Part shown: piece by piece, positions 32,389 to 44,500 of the stretch
Layout of the letters: each line of letters starts with the position of its first letter
Position numbering within the stretch: the first letter of the stretch is position 1
Origin: Citrobacter farmeri
Lineage (GTDB): Bacteria; Pseudomonadota; Gammaproteobacteria; Enterobacterales; Enterobacteriaceae
Direction of reading: 5' to 3'
NCBI RefSeq assembly: GCF_019048065.1
Contig: NZ_CP077291.1
Location: 3,968,001-4,032,000 of the forward strand
DNA: 64,000 nucleotides
Program-made: the position numbers and the translations under genes
Notes under the pieces: model-generated
Told to the model about the DNA's origin: nothing
Database searches by the model: none
The model's input: only the letters and a program-made list of their open reading frames with translations

Positions 32389-32464
32389 GCCCGGATAGCT
32401 CAGTCGGTAGAGCAGGGGATTGAAAATCCCCGTGTCCTTGGTTCGATTCCGAGTCCGGGCACCA
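32389..32464 (+). tRNA. pheV: tRNA-Phe (GAA)
   Basis: 76 bases including the encoded CCA. The cloverleaf is complete: acceptor GCCCGGA/TCCGGGC, anticodon GAA at 32422-32424 in a GGGAT/ATCCC stem, and T-loop GGTTCGATTCC. The E. coli gene at this position is pheV, a well-known integration site for genomic islands, and here too accessory DNA follows directly. Confidence 0.97.
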
Positions 32465-32474
32465 CTATTCAAAG

Positions 32475-32499
32475 AACCCAGCTTTATAGCTGGGTTTTT
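32475..32499 (+). terminator. tRNA-Phe terminator
   Basis: AACCCAGC / GCTGGGTT stem with a six-base loop and T-run, 10 bases after the CCA end. Confidence 0.9.
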
Positions 32500-33257
32500 G
32501 CTTTTTAGCCCCGCGACAATCAATTCCCCCAACCCGTTCAGCTTAGCGATGCTCAATCAGACGTCACTCATACCACCTCTCTGGCACTGACAGAATTCAT
32601 GATCAGAAGAGTACGAGTGGGCTCACCCTAAAAGTCTTGCAGACAGAAGCGGTTATTAAAGAGATAAGCAGTAACGCAAACATCCTCATCCTGGTGTTGA
32701 GGATTTACCTGGTTTTTTTTAAACTAGCCGATTACAACTTACCCCTTAACCTTCCTTTATCGACACTTTATTTCCTTATATAAAATTAACCATTAAAAAT
32801 TTTATACTCCATATAAAAAGAACAATTAAATAAACAAGTTATCCATATAAACAACATATCATATGCACCTGTACCTGAAATGCTGTCACGCCATAAAACC
32901 ACCACTAACACACTGATAAATAACAACATTACAACCAACAAAAATCACTTCCCAATAAGATTCTTGGTTACATCCCCTCTTAATAAATAAAAAGTCTAAA
33001 ATTGGACTGTATTTTTTTGACTCAATTTAATATTTTTATTAACCTGCCGCCCAGAACAATCAATATTATTGATGCCAGACCCATGCAAATATGCCGGTTC
33101 AGGGAATACCACTGACAGACTGGCGGGTGAAAGCTGTTCATCAATTATAATTTTATTAATTGAATATAATATTCAATATTAAGAATTGATTTCAGCATCT
33201 ATCTATTCGGCCGTGGTGAAACTGCGGATGGCAAACTTCTTATTTAGTGAACGACAC
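32500..33257. other. AT-rich non-coding entry to the accessory region
   Basis: About 760 bases without a credible gene. From about 32,650 the composition becomes strongly AT-rich with many A/T runs, unlike the backbone to the left. This is typical of horizontally acquired DNA and of H-NS-bound promoter regions. No integrase gene or repeat of the tRNA 3' end was found here. Confidence 0.6.
33159..33177. promoter_or_regulatory. Palindrome upstream of the fimbrial chaperone
   Basis: ATTGAATATAATATTCAAT is a perfect inverted repeat with nine-base arms around one central A, 81 bases before the chaperone start. It has the form of an operator for a dimeric regulator, but the surrounding AT-richness makes chance palindromes more likely. 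Confidence 0.35.
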
Positions 33258-34010
33258 ATGATGACTTTACACTCCACGCTAAAAACGGCCCTCGGCGCCC
33301 TGACGCTTATCCTTCTGGCGCAACAGGCGCAGGCCGCGATCGCACTCGATCGCACCCGGGTGGTCTTTAACGGCAGCCAGCGCTCAACAACGCTCACCAT
33401 AAGCAATCAGAACACCACGCTCCCTTATCTTGCTCAGGCATGGATTGAAGATGCGAAGGGGACAAAAGTGGAGTCGCCATTGAGCACGCTTCCGCCGGTG
33501 CAGCGTGTTGAACCCGGTGCCAAAGGGCAGATTAAAGTTCAGCCAACGGGCAACCTGTCTTCGCTGCCGCAGGATCGCGAAACTCTCTTTTATTTCAACG
33601 TTCGTGAAATTCCGCCCAAAAGCGACAAACCTAACACGCTGCAACTGGCTCTCCAGACGCGGATAAAAATGTTTTACCGTCCGCAGGCTATTGAGCTGCA
33701 CAGAGGCGAAGAAAGCGAGGCGCAGAAAAAAATAACGCTGACCCGCCAGGGCGACGGTTATCAGCTGAATAACCCGACACCGTATTACGTGACGATTGTC
33801 ACCGCCGCCGCATCGCAAAAAGGCGCAGAGATCGCCAGTTTCAAACCCGTAATGGTTGAACCCAAAGGCAGCATATCACTGGGTATCAGCGCATCCGCAC
33901 TGGGGAGCCAGCCCGTTCTGGCCTTTATCAACGATTTTGGCGGCCGCCCGAAACTCGTTTTTAGCTGCAGCAACAGCACCTGCTCGGTAAGCAGCGTGAT
34001 CGCAGGCTGA
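33258..34010 (+). CDS. Periplasmic fimbrial chaperone, PapD-like
   Basis: About 250 residues if started at the ATG pair at 33258/33261, which gives a clean signal peptide ending QAQA. A start at 33228 is also possible. The two-immunoglobulin-domain chaperone pattern is present: LDRTRVVFNG at the mature N-terminus, LPYLAQAWIED, the FYFNVREIPPK strand and YRPQAIEL between domains. It would cap a fimbrial subunit, most likely the product of the next gene 57 bases on. No usher gene is present anywhere in the window, so assembly must borrow one or the pair is a remnant. Confidence 0.85.
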   Translation: MMTLHSTLKTALGALTLILLAQQAQAAIALDRTRVVFNGSQRSTTLTISNQNTTLPYLAQAWIEDAKGTKVESPLSTLPPVQRVEPGAKGQIKVQPTGNLSSLPQDRETLFYFNVREIPPKSDKPNTLQLALQTRIKMFYRPQAIELHRGEESEAQKKITLTRQGDGYQLNNPTPYYVTIVTAAASQKGAEIASFKPVMVEPKGSISLGISASALGSQPVLAFINDFGGRPKLVFSCSNSTCSVSSVIAG

Positions 34011-34067
34011 TAAAGCAGCGGCAACCTTTGAAATGGCCTGTCCATAAGGCAAGAGGATACGTAGTCT

Positions 34068-35039
34068 ATGAGTACCACTTTAATTCAGTATGGTAAGAGA
34101 ATTAACCCCAGGGGGATATTATTCACTCTGATGCTATCAGCGTTTATCTGGTCATGCCTGCCCGTTTCTGCATTAGCGGATGCGGTGGTACGCCACGGAA
34201 ATGGCTTAGCACGTAATTCTAGTCGCCTCACCGACCCCACTTGCCCGTCTGGTGGCGACTGGATTTCTGCAGGTGATGGTGCAGCGATTGTTGGTAATGG
34301 TTGTAATATTTTGTTCGGCGATGTTTATATTCCAAAAGCTGGAATGTATTTTATCCGGTTTTATGTGGGGTTACGGAGTAACCACTCGGTTCGTGAGTAT
34401 GCGGATAGTACAAAATTCTATCTGGATATAACGAAAACGATATCCGACCAGGCTGGTAGCATATCGATAACCACATACACTAAAAATTTAAGCTCGCAAT
34501 TGGTTCACCATGATGTCGCTTTTTGTGATGTGCTGGTTGATGAGCAAGGGGAGGAATATTCACTAATTCCCGGAGATGCTTGTGCGAGTGCGATACCACT
34601 TCCTCCCGATCCGCCGGCGCCAGAGACGTCCTGCAATATTAATAACGGCAGCGGCCTGAGCGTTCATTTTGATACGATTGATCGCGCGGATTTATCCACC
34701 GAACCTGGCGTTGGCAATACGGCAATAAAAAACCTTCAGATCCCGGTTACCTGTACGGGGGGCGTTGATGTTTCCGTTAAGATGCAGCTGACGCAGTATA
34801 CCCCTCTTACAATTAACAGCACGGAGGTTATAAAAACCACCGCCAACGGAGTGGGAGTGGCCGTACTTTATAACGACCAGCCATTGACCTCCGCAGCGAA
34901 TATTCCCGTTACGCTGATAAGCGGTTCGAATACGCTGAATCTGGATTTTCAGGCGGTGCGCAATCCGGCGGTTGCTGCAGGCGATGTGCCTCCCGGGTAT
35001 TTTACCGCAAGTGCTGTTCTGGTGATGACGCAGCAATAA
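34068..35039 (+). CDS. Fimbrial adhesin-like subunit
   Basis: 323 residues with a signal peptide (cut near ALADA, residue 38). Two parts are visible: an N-terminal domain of about 150 residues with paired cysteines, and a C-terminal pilin-like domain starting near ETSCNINNGSGLSVHFD with a second cysteine in VTCTGG and a final alternating strand (FTASAVLVMTQQ) as used for donor-strand exchange. That layout fits a two-domain tip adhesin. The receptor cannot be inferred. It follows the chaperone and ends at a bidirectional terminator. Confidence 0.72.
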   Translation: MSTTLIQYGKRINPRGILFTLMLSAFIWSCLPVSALADAVVRHGNGLARNSSRLTDPTCPSGGDWISAGDGAAIVGNGCNILFGDVYIPKAGMYFIRFYVGLRSNHSVREYADSTKFYLDITKTISDQAGSISITTYTKNLSSQLVHHDVAFCDVLVDEQGEEYSLIPGDACASAIPLPPDPPAPETSCNINNGSGLSVHFDTIDRADLSTEPGVGNTAIKNLQIPVTCTGGVDVSVKMQLTQYTPLTINSTEVIKTTANGVGVAVLYNDQPLTSAANIPVTLISGSNTLNLDFQAVRNPAVAAGDVPPGYFTASAVLVMTQQ

Positions 35040-35040
35040 A

Positions 35041-35066
35041 AAAACCCAGCCGATGGCTGGGTTTTT
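35041..35066. terminator. Bidirectional terminator between adhesin genes
   Basis: AAAACCCAGCC-GAT-GGCTGGGTTTT, an eleven-pair stem with A-run and T-run on both sides, between the convergent fimbrial and intimin-like genes. Its core CCCAGC/GCTGGG is the same as in the tRNA-Phe terminator. Confidence 0.9.
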
Positions 35067-35087
35067 ACTGACAGCGAGTTTTTCTCT

Positions 35088-35570
35088 TTAGAACAGGCTA
35101 CTGTTCACTGTCATATTGTTATTACTTGATTTAAATGAATAGGTCGTACTCCCTACTCTACATGAAAAAGTGAGTAGGTCGCCGCCACCCAACATTCCCA
35201 CTCCTACCACTGGATAGCTTATTTGCCCTGAAGCAGCTAATACGACACTAAAAGTATTCCCTGCTCCGCCGTTTTGGTATACAGATGTCCTCTTGCTAAA
35301 TGAATAAGTCTTTGTATTAGCATTAAAAGTAGAACTATCATTACTCCAGTAAGACGCTGCAAAGGTATGGCGATTTGCCATAGTCGTATTCGCATTTGCT
35401 GCAAAACCCGTCCCACCGTTCCCGACCACAGTTACGCTATCACATTGCATTGGCGTCCCTGCGGAGGTCAGAAAACGAACCGCTGAGCTAAACTCCCTGT
35501 AAGTACTGCCGTTACTTCCCCCCTGATAAGACCACCAGGCATTTATTTGCGCTGTTGCCGGAGGTGGAGT
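35088..35570 (-). other. C-terminal tip domain of the giant adhesin
   Basis: Residues 3329-3488. Not repeated elsewhere in the protein and rich in aromatic, Ser, Asn and Gly residues. Cysteines at about 3371 and 3465 could close a disulfide loop. In intimin a disulfide-bearing C-type-lectin-like domain occupies this place and binds the receptor; whether this domain has that fold is not visible from sequence. Confidence 0.6.
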
Positions 35571-38500
35571 GGTCAGCGTCACTGTCACACCGTTATCCGC
35601 ACTCGAAATAGTGCCTGCTGGAAGCCCATACGAAACCCAGAACCTCACGCTTCCTGCCGTTGTTCCGGCTTTCACTGTCTTGTAGTACACCCCATCCGTG
35701 GTACTGGCCAGAGCATATTCGGTTCCCGTCACAATCAGCGTGCCGTCAGTGTTTTTCAACAACGAATCCGTGCCTGCCTTTATCCTGAGACCCGTCAGAT
35801 TTTTAACCGGGTTCCCGTTCGCATCTTTAACGGTGACAACCACTTTTGTTTCGTTAGAACCGTTGGCAACCAGCGACGTGCTTGTCACCAGAGCAGTACC
35901 ATCCGTTCTGGATGACAGTCTTATCGATGTGTTGGCACTGGATGGAGTGTCCGCGACCAGATTAACCGTCACACCATTATCCGCATCCGAAATAGTGCCT
36001 CCAGGAAGGCCATACGAAACCCAGAACTTCACGCTTCCTGCCTTTGTTCCTGCTTTCACTGTCTTGTAGTACACCCCATCCGTAGTACTGGCCAGAGCAT
36101 ATTCGGTTCCCTCCGCTATCAGAGTGCCGTCAGTGTTTTTCAACAACGAACCCGTACCTGCCTTTATCCTGAGATCAGTCAGATCCTTAACCGGGTTCCC
36201 GTTCGCATCTTTAACGGTGACAACCACTCTTGTTTCGTTAGAACCATTGGCAACCATCGACGTGCTTGTCACCAGAGCAGTACCATCCGTTCTGGATGAC
36301 AGTCTTATCGATGTGTTGGCACTGGATGGAGAACCTGCCGTCAGGTTAACCGTGACATTATTACTGCCTGCAGGGATCAAGCCTTCATCCACTCCGCCCG
36401 TCACACTGAACTTGACGGTACCGGCTGTTTTTCTGGACCAAACGTTCCGGTAATACACCCCGTCAACACCTGAGGCTATCATGTCAAAATCAGTCCCTTG
36501 CGTCATCGAGACGCCACCTGAAGTCAGCAGACCGCCTCCCGACTGCGCCGCTATCTTCAGGCGCAGATCGTTAACACCGTTTCCATTCGCATCCTTCACC
36601 GTGACGACAACCCTGGTATAGCTGCTGCCATCAGCCACTATCGATTTCGTGCCCGTAAGCGCAGTACCATTCGTTTCGGATGACAGGTATATCCCGGCAA
36701 CGGACGGGTCGCCTGCCGTCAGGTTAACCGTGACATTATTCCGGCCAGTAGGAATCACGCCTGGATTGAGTCCTCTCGTCACGCTGAAGGTGACGGTGCC
36801 GCTTGTGTTTCCGGACCAAACGTTCAGGTAATACACCCCCTCAACATCTGAGGCTATCATGTCAAAATCGGTCCCTTGCGTCATTGAGACGCCGCCTGAA
36901 GTCAGCAGACCGCCTCCCGACTGTGCCGCGATCTTCAGTCCTTCCAAACCCTTGACACCGTTTCCGTTCGCATCCTTCACCGTGACAACAACCCTTGTAA
37001 AGTTGCTGTTAGCAACAGCCACTAACGATTTCGTTGACTCAAGCGCGGTACCATCCGCTTCGGATGACAGGTATATCCCGGCAACGGACGGAGCGCCCGC
37101 AGTCAGATTAACCGTCACATTATTACTGCCTGCGGGGAGCACGCCTGGATTCAGCCCATCTGTCACGCTGAACGTGACCGTGCCCGTTCTTGTTCCGGCC
37201 CACACGCTCAGGTAATACACCCCGTCCTCCGTTCCGGCCACCATGTCAAAATCGGTCCCTTGCGTCATCGATACGTTGTTTGCATTTCTCAGCAAACCGC
37301 CGCCCGACTGTGCCGCGATCTTCAGGCGCAGACCGGTAACACCGTTTCCGTTCGCATCCTCCACCTTGACAACAACTCTCGTATAGCTGCTGCCATTAGC
37401 CACTAACGATTTCGTCGCCTCAAGCCCGGTACCATCCGTTTCGGATGACAGGTATATCCCGGCTACGGACTGCTCGCCTGCCGTCAGGTTAACCGTCACA
37501 TTATTTTGGCCTGCGGGGATCACACCGGGGTTAAGTCCACCCGTCACGCTGAACTTCACGGTACCGCTTGTTGTTTGGGCCCAGACGCTCAGGTAATACA
37601 CCCCGTCCTCCGTTCCGCGCGCCATCGTAAAATCGGTCCCTTCCGTTATCGATACGCCGTTTGCATTTTTCAGCAAACCGCCGCCCGACTGCGCCGCGAT
37701 CGTCAGGGGCAGACCATTAATACCGTGCCCGTTCGCATCTCTCACCGTGACGACAACCCTGGTATACGAAGAGCTGTTGCCATCAGCCACTAACGATTTT
37801 GTCGCCTCAAGCCCGGTGCCATCCCTTTCGGATGACAGGTATATCCCGGCAACGGACTGCTCACCTGCCGCCAGGTTAATCGTGACATTATTAGTGCCAG
37901 GGGTGATAAGGTCTTGCGGCAGCCCATTAGTGACGTTGAACACGACGGTGCCGAGCGTTGTTCCGGCTTTCAGCGTCAGGTAATACACCCCATCAGCTGT
38001 ACCAGGCTCAAATCCTCCATACTCCGTTCCCCCGGCTATTTCTGTACCCGAAACGGTACTCAGTAGTCCACCTGTGCTTGTTAGTACCCTGAGCCCATCC
38101 TCCAGCCCCGTCACACCGTGTCCGTTCGCATCCTTCACTACGATCACAATATTTTTCCGATCGGTACCATTGGCTGCCAGGGTTGTGGTTCTCGACGCAA
38201 TATCGGTACCATCCGTTTCGGATGACAGGTAAACACCCGCACTGGCTGGTTCGCCGGCAGTCAGGTTGACCGTCACACTATTACTGGTAATAGCGATATC
38301 ATTTTCTGTTAATCCTGAAGTGACGCTGAATCTCACCGATCCCGTATCCGTACCTGCCACGACGGTTTTGTAATACACGCCATCCGTCGTACTGGGAACC
38401 AGGTCATATTCAGTTCCCGCCGTCATCACGCTACCTGCAATTTCCTTCATCAGAGACTGATTTGCTTTTATCTTCAGACCCGTCAGGCCAACAGCTGGTC

Positions 38501-41500
38501 TCTGATCCTGATCCTTAATAACGACAACCACTCGCGTCTGATCCGTGCCGTTTGCAGCTATCGAGATGTCACTGCTGAGATCGGTCCCGTCCGTCTCAGG
38601 TGAGAGGGAAATTGTTGCGGTGTATATCTCATACCTTACAAACGTCAAATCCGCACTGACCGGCGTATCACTTCCCAGGCTGGCGTTCACCGTAAAGGTC
38701 CCCACCACCGTACTGGTCAGCGGCACCTCCAGTTCACCATTATTGTTAGTAGTGGTACTCAGAGTGGCTGCGTTATTGCTGAACAAAGGGCCATCTGCCG
38801 GGACACTCAGCGTTACAGTATGGGTACCCGCCAGCGCGTTATTTTGCGCATCCACGACCTTCAGCGTTACTGGGTGCGGATCCGCTCCGGTCGCGGTTTT
38901 CGTGTCAGCAGAGGTTTCGATGATCAGTCGTGCCGTGCTGAGATCCGCCGCAAATGTCACCTGTGTACTGACCGCTGTACCACTCCCCAGACGGGCACTC
39001 ACCGTAAAGGTTCCCGCCACCATACTGGTCAGCGGCACCTCCAGTTCACCGTTGTCGTCAGTGTTGGCACTCAGACTCACGCCGTCATTACTGAAGAGTG
39101 GACCTGCTGTCGGCACTTCCAGCCTCACGGCACGGACGCCAGCCAGTGCGTTACCCTGCGCATCCTCGACCTTCAGCGTGACCGGATGCGAATCCGTTCC
39201 GTTCGCGGTTGTCGCGTCTGAAGATGTTTCAATAACCAGTCGTGCCGTGCTGGCATCCGCCGCAAACCTCACCTGCGCACTGACCGGTGTATTACTTCCC
39301 AGACGGGCGCTCACCGTAAAGGTTCCCGCCACCGCACTGGTCAGCGACACCTCCAGCTCACCGTTACTGTCAGTACTGGTACTCAGAGTAGCTGCGTTAT
39401 TGCTGCTGAACAGAGGACCATCTGCCGGGACACTCAGCGTCACGTTATGGACGCTGGTCAGCGGGTTACCCCGCGCATCTTCGACTTTCAGCGTGACCGG
39501 ATGCCTGTCCGTTCCATTCGCGATGGTCGCATCTGAAGACGTTTCGATAACCAGTTGTGCCGTGCTGGCATCCGCGATAAACGCGACTTCCGCGCTGCCG
39601 TTCAGCGACAGACTTGCCGCTGCGGCGGACACCGTAAAGGTTCCCGCCACGATGCTGGTCAGCGTCACCGTTACCGTGCCGTTATCATCGGTGGTACCGC
39701 TGGCTTCGCCGCTAAACGCCGGTCCGCCATTGACGGTAAAGCTCACCGGCTGGCTCTGCAGTGGGTTGCCGCCCGCATCCGTCAGCGTCGCCGTCACCGT
39801 CCGGGTGGCCGTGCCGTTTGCCGCTGCGGTTTCCTCGCTGTCAGCGGCCACGGTCAGGCGTGCCGTGCTGATATCTGCCGCGAACCTCACCTGCGCACTG
39901 ACCGGTGTATTACTTCCCAGACGGGCGCTCACCGCAAAGGTTCCCGCCACCGCACTGGTCAGCGACACCTCCAGCTCACCGTTACTGTTAGTAGTGGTAC
40001 TCAGAGTAGCTGCGTTATTGCTGCTGAACAGAGGACCATCTGCCGGGACACTCAGCGTCACGTTATGGACGCTGGTCAGCGGGTTACCCCGCGCATCTTC
40101 AACTTTTAGCGTGACCGGATGCGTATCCGTTCCGTTCGCCGTTTTCGTGTCAGAAGACGTTTCGATAATCAGCCGAGCCGTGCTGGCATCTGCCATAAAT
40201 GCCACCTCCGCACTGCCGCTCAGCGACAGATCTGTCGCCACACCGGACACCGTAAAGGTTCCCGCCACGATACTGGTCAGCGTCACCGTCACTGTGCCGT
40301 TATCATCGGTGGTACCGCTGGCTTCGCCGCTAAACGCCGGTCCGCCGTTGACGGTAAAGATCACCGGCTGGCTCTGCAGCGGGTTGTCGCCCGCATCCGT
40401 CAGCGTCGCCGTCACCGTCCGGGTGGCCGTGCCGTTCGCCGCTGCGGTTTCCTCGCTGTCAGCGGCCACGGTCAGGCGTGCCGTGCTGATATCTGCCGCG
40501 AACCTCACCTGCGCACTGACCGGTGTATTACTTCCCAGACGGGCGCTCACCGCAAAGGTTCCCGCCACCGCACTGGTCAGCGACACCTCCAGCTCACCGT
40601 TACTGTTAGTACTGGTACCCAGAGTAGCTGTGTTATTGCTGCTGAACAGAGGACCATCTGCCGGGACACTCAGCGTCACGTTATGGACGCTGGTCAGCGG
40701 GTTACCCTGCTCATCTTCGACTTTCAGCGTGACCGGATGCGTATCCGTTCCGTTCGCCGTTTTCGTGTCAGAAGACGTTTCGATAATCAGTCGTGCCGTG
40801 CTGGCATCTGCCGTAAATGCCACCTCCGCGCTGCCGCTCAGCGACAGATCTGTCGCCGTACCGGACACTGTAAAGGTCCCTGCCGTGATGCTAGTCAGCG
40901 CCACCGTTACCGTGCCGTTATCATCGGTGGTACCGCTGGCCTCTCCGCTAAACGCCGGTCCACTGTCTGCGGTAAAGCTCACCGGCTGGTTCTGCAGCGG
41001 GTTGCCGCCCGCATCCGTCAGCGTCGCCGTCACCGTCCGGGTGGCCGTGCCGTTTGCCGCTGCGGCTTCCCCGGTGTCTGCAGTCACGGTCAGTTGTGCC
41101 GTGTTGGTATCTGCCACAAACGCCACGTTCACGCTCCGGCTGCTGCCGTTGATCGACGCCGTCACGGTCACATCACCTGCCACCAGGCTGGTCAGCGACA
41201 TAGTTATAGTACCGGCACCATTGGTCGTACCGCTGGCCGCAATCGTCGCCCCGTTATCGGCGCTGAAGTTCACGACCTGGTCAGGCAAAGGGGTCCCTCG
41301 CGCATCCGTTACCGTCGCCTTCACCCGGTTGGTCGTCTCCCCGTCAGCCCACGCCCCTGTATCCACGACCTCCAGTGCCCCGGCGGCAATCTGTGCCGTA
41401 CCGGTGTCGGCCACAAACGCCACTTCCACGCTTTCACTGCTGTTGTTGATCGACGCCGTTACCGTCGAATCACCCACTACCGGACTGGTCAGCGTCATGG

Positions 41501-44500
41501 TCACCGTGCCGTCATCACCGGTTGTACCGCTGGCCGCAATTGTCGCCCCGTTATCGGCGCTGAAGTTCACGACCTGGCCGGCCAGGAGGTTCCCGTTCGC
41601 ATCCGTCACCGTCGCCTTCACGCTGTTTGGCGTCTCACCGTCCGCCAGCGCCCCGTTGATCACCCGCACCAGCGCGCCGTCGGCGAGCCGCGCCGTACTG
41701 GCGTCAGCGATAAACGCCACGCTCACGCTCCGGCTGCTGTTATTGATTGACGCCGTCACCGTGGCGTCACCCGCCACCGTGCTGGTCAGCGTCATGGTCA
41801 CCGTGCCGTCATCACCGGTCGTGCCGCTGGCCGCAATCGTCGCCCCGTTATTCACGCTGAAGTTCACGATCTGTCCGGCCAGGAGGTTCCCCTGCGCGTC
41901 CGTCACCGTCGCCTTCACGCTGTTGGGCGTCGACCCGTCCGCCAGCGCCCCGTTGGTCACCCGCACCAGGGCACCGTCGGCGATCTGCGCCGTACTGGCA
42001 TCTGCCGTAAACGTCACGCTCACGCTCCGGCTGCTGCCGTTGATCGATGCCGTCACGGTGGCGTCACCCGCCACCGGGCTGGTCAGCGTCATGGTCACCG
42101 TGCCATCGGCACCGGTCGTACCGCTGGCCGCAATCGTCGCCCCGTTATCGGCACTGAAGTTCACGACCTGACCGGTCAGGAGGTTCCCCTGCGCGTCTGT
42201 CACCGTCGCCTTCACGCTGTTGGTCGCGATATTGTTCGCCAGCGCATCGTTGATCACCCGCTCCAGGGCACCGTCGGCAATCTGTGCCGTACCGGTGTCG
42301 GCCACAAACGTCACGTTCACGCTCCGGCTGCTGCCGTTGATCGATGCCGTCACCGTGGCGTCACCCGCCACCGGGCTGGTCAGCGTCATGGTCACCGTGC
42401 CGTCATCACCGGTCGTGCCGCTGGCCGCAATCGTCGCCCCGTTATTGGCGCTGAAGTTCACGACCTGACCAGAGAGAGGGTTCCCCTGTGCGTCCGTCAC
42501 CGTCGCCTTCACGCTGTTGGGCGTCTCCCCGTCCGCCAGCGCCCCGTTGATCACCCGCTCCAGCGCGCCGTCGGCGAGCTGCGCCGTTCCGGCGTCAGCC
42601 GTGAACGTCACGCTCACGCTCCGGCTGCTGTTATTGATTGACGCCGTCACCGTGGCGTCACCCGCCACCAGGCTGGTCAGCGTCATGGTCACCGTACCGT
42701 CGGCACCGGTCGTGCCGCTGGCCGCAATCGTCGCCCCGTTATCGGCGCTGAAGTTCACCACCTGGCCGGCCAGGAGGTTCCCCTGCGCGTCCGTCACCGT
42801 CGCCTTCACGCTGTTGGTCGACGTTCCGTCCGCCAGCGCCCCGTTGATCACCCGCTCCAGGGCACCGTCAGCAATCTGTGCCGTACCGGTGTCGGCCACA
42901 AACGTCACGCTCACGCTCCGGCTGCTGCCGTTGATCGATGCCGTCACCGTGGCGTCACCCGCCACCGGGCTGATCAGCGTCATGGTCACGCTGCCGTCGC
43001 TGCCGGTCGTGCCGCTGCCGGCAATCGTCGCCCCGTTATCGGCGCTGAAGTTCACGACCTGACCGGCCAGGAGGTTCCCCTGCGCATCCGTCACCGTCGC
43101 CTTCACGCTGTTGGTCGCGATATTGTTCGCCAGCGCCCCGTTGATCACCCGCTCCAGCGCGCCGTCGGCGATCTGCCCCGTGCTGGCATCTGCCGTAAAC
43201 GTCACGTCCACGCTCCGGCTGCTGCCGTTGATCGATGCCGTTACCGTGGCATCGCCTGCCACCAGGCTGGTCAGCGTCATGGTCACGCTGCCGTCGGCAC
43301 CGGTCGTGCCGCTGGCCGCAATCGTCGCCCCGTTATCGGCGCTGAAGTTCACGATCTGGCCAGAGAGAGGGTTCCCCTGCGCGTCCGTCACCGTCGCCTT
43401 CACGCTGTTGGGCGCCGAGCCGTTCGCCACGGCATCGTTGATCACCCTTTCCAGCGCGCCATCGGCGATCTGCGCCGATCCGGCGTCGGCCGTAAAGGTC
43501 ACCCTTACGCTCTCGCTGCTGCCGTTGATCGACGCCGTTACCGTCGCCTCTCCCGCCACCGTGCTGGTCAACGTCATGATAACGCTGCCATCAGGACCGG
43601 TCGTGCCGCTGGCCGCAATACTCGCCCCGTTATCGGCGCTGAAGCTCACGACCTTGTCAGCCAGAGGGTTCCCCTCTGCGTCAGTCAGCGTCACCTTCAC
43701 GCTGTTCGGTAAAACACCATCCGCAATGGCGTTATCCGTGACCACACTGAAATCCATAGCAACAACGGAAGCAACAAAGGTCACCGGTTTACGCAGAGAA
43801 GACAGGGCTGAACCATTCACCACTGGCGCCATCCAGGCTTCGCCAGCAATATTGCCGGATACGGTGGCGACATAAACCCCGGCGCTGACTTCACGAACGC
43901 TGCTGATCGTCAGTCCACCAAGGGAGGATTCGTGTTGCAGGATCTCCGGATTCAGCGACGAGATCGGCAGACTCTGTTCGTCCATCGCGCGGAAAGTCAT
44001 CGTGGCCGTCGTGACGCCATCGGCTTCAATGATGGCAACACGGGCATTCGGATCGTCCGTAGGGACAATCTCAAAGCTTGAATTTTCAGCATGAACGGCT
44101 GACTGTTCCACAAAGATGTATGTGGAAGCCTGTGGAGAGTGGTTACCCGCTTTATCATGGGCAACCGCACTAATCACATACGTGTTAGCGTCGATTCCGC
44201 CGGTTTTCCAGAGAGGCAGGGTAACCACGCACTGCGTATTGGCTGTACAGGTCACTTCCCCGCCAGCGGCACGGAGTGCGCTGTCATCCCATACAATACG
44301 CTCAAGCCCGTGTCGGGCATTGACCACCACATCCAGGGAAAGACGATCGCCCTGATAGCCACGTAAAGCGTCGGCCATTTTCAACGTCAGGTTATTTTTC
44401 TCCCGGTACTCCAGGACAATATTGTTGTTACGATCGACCAGATGATAACGACTGCCCGCCAGGGTTCGCATCTGTCCCACGGCGTCAGTATCAAGAAGTT

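Noticed and set aside
38545..42171. 1,208-codon open frame on the plus strand, and shorter ones at 40119-41750, 42220-42468 and 43111-43875
   Set aside because: They lie wholly antisense to the repeat region of the giant adhesin. Repetition of a stop-free antisense unit creates long frames; the translations show no start signals or family features.
35571..43763. Regularly spaced direct repeats that could suggest a CRISPR array or satellite
   Set aside because: Period is about 300-380 bases, in frame, and encodes immunoglobulin-like protein domains; no cas genes are nearby.
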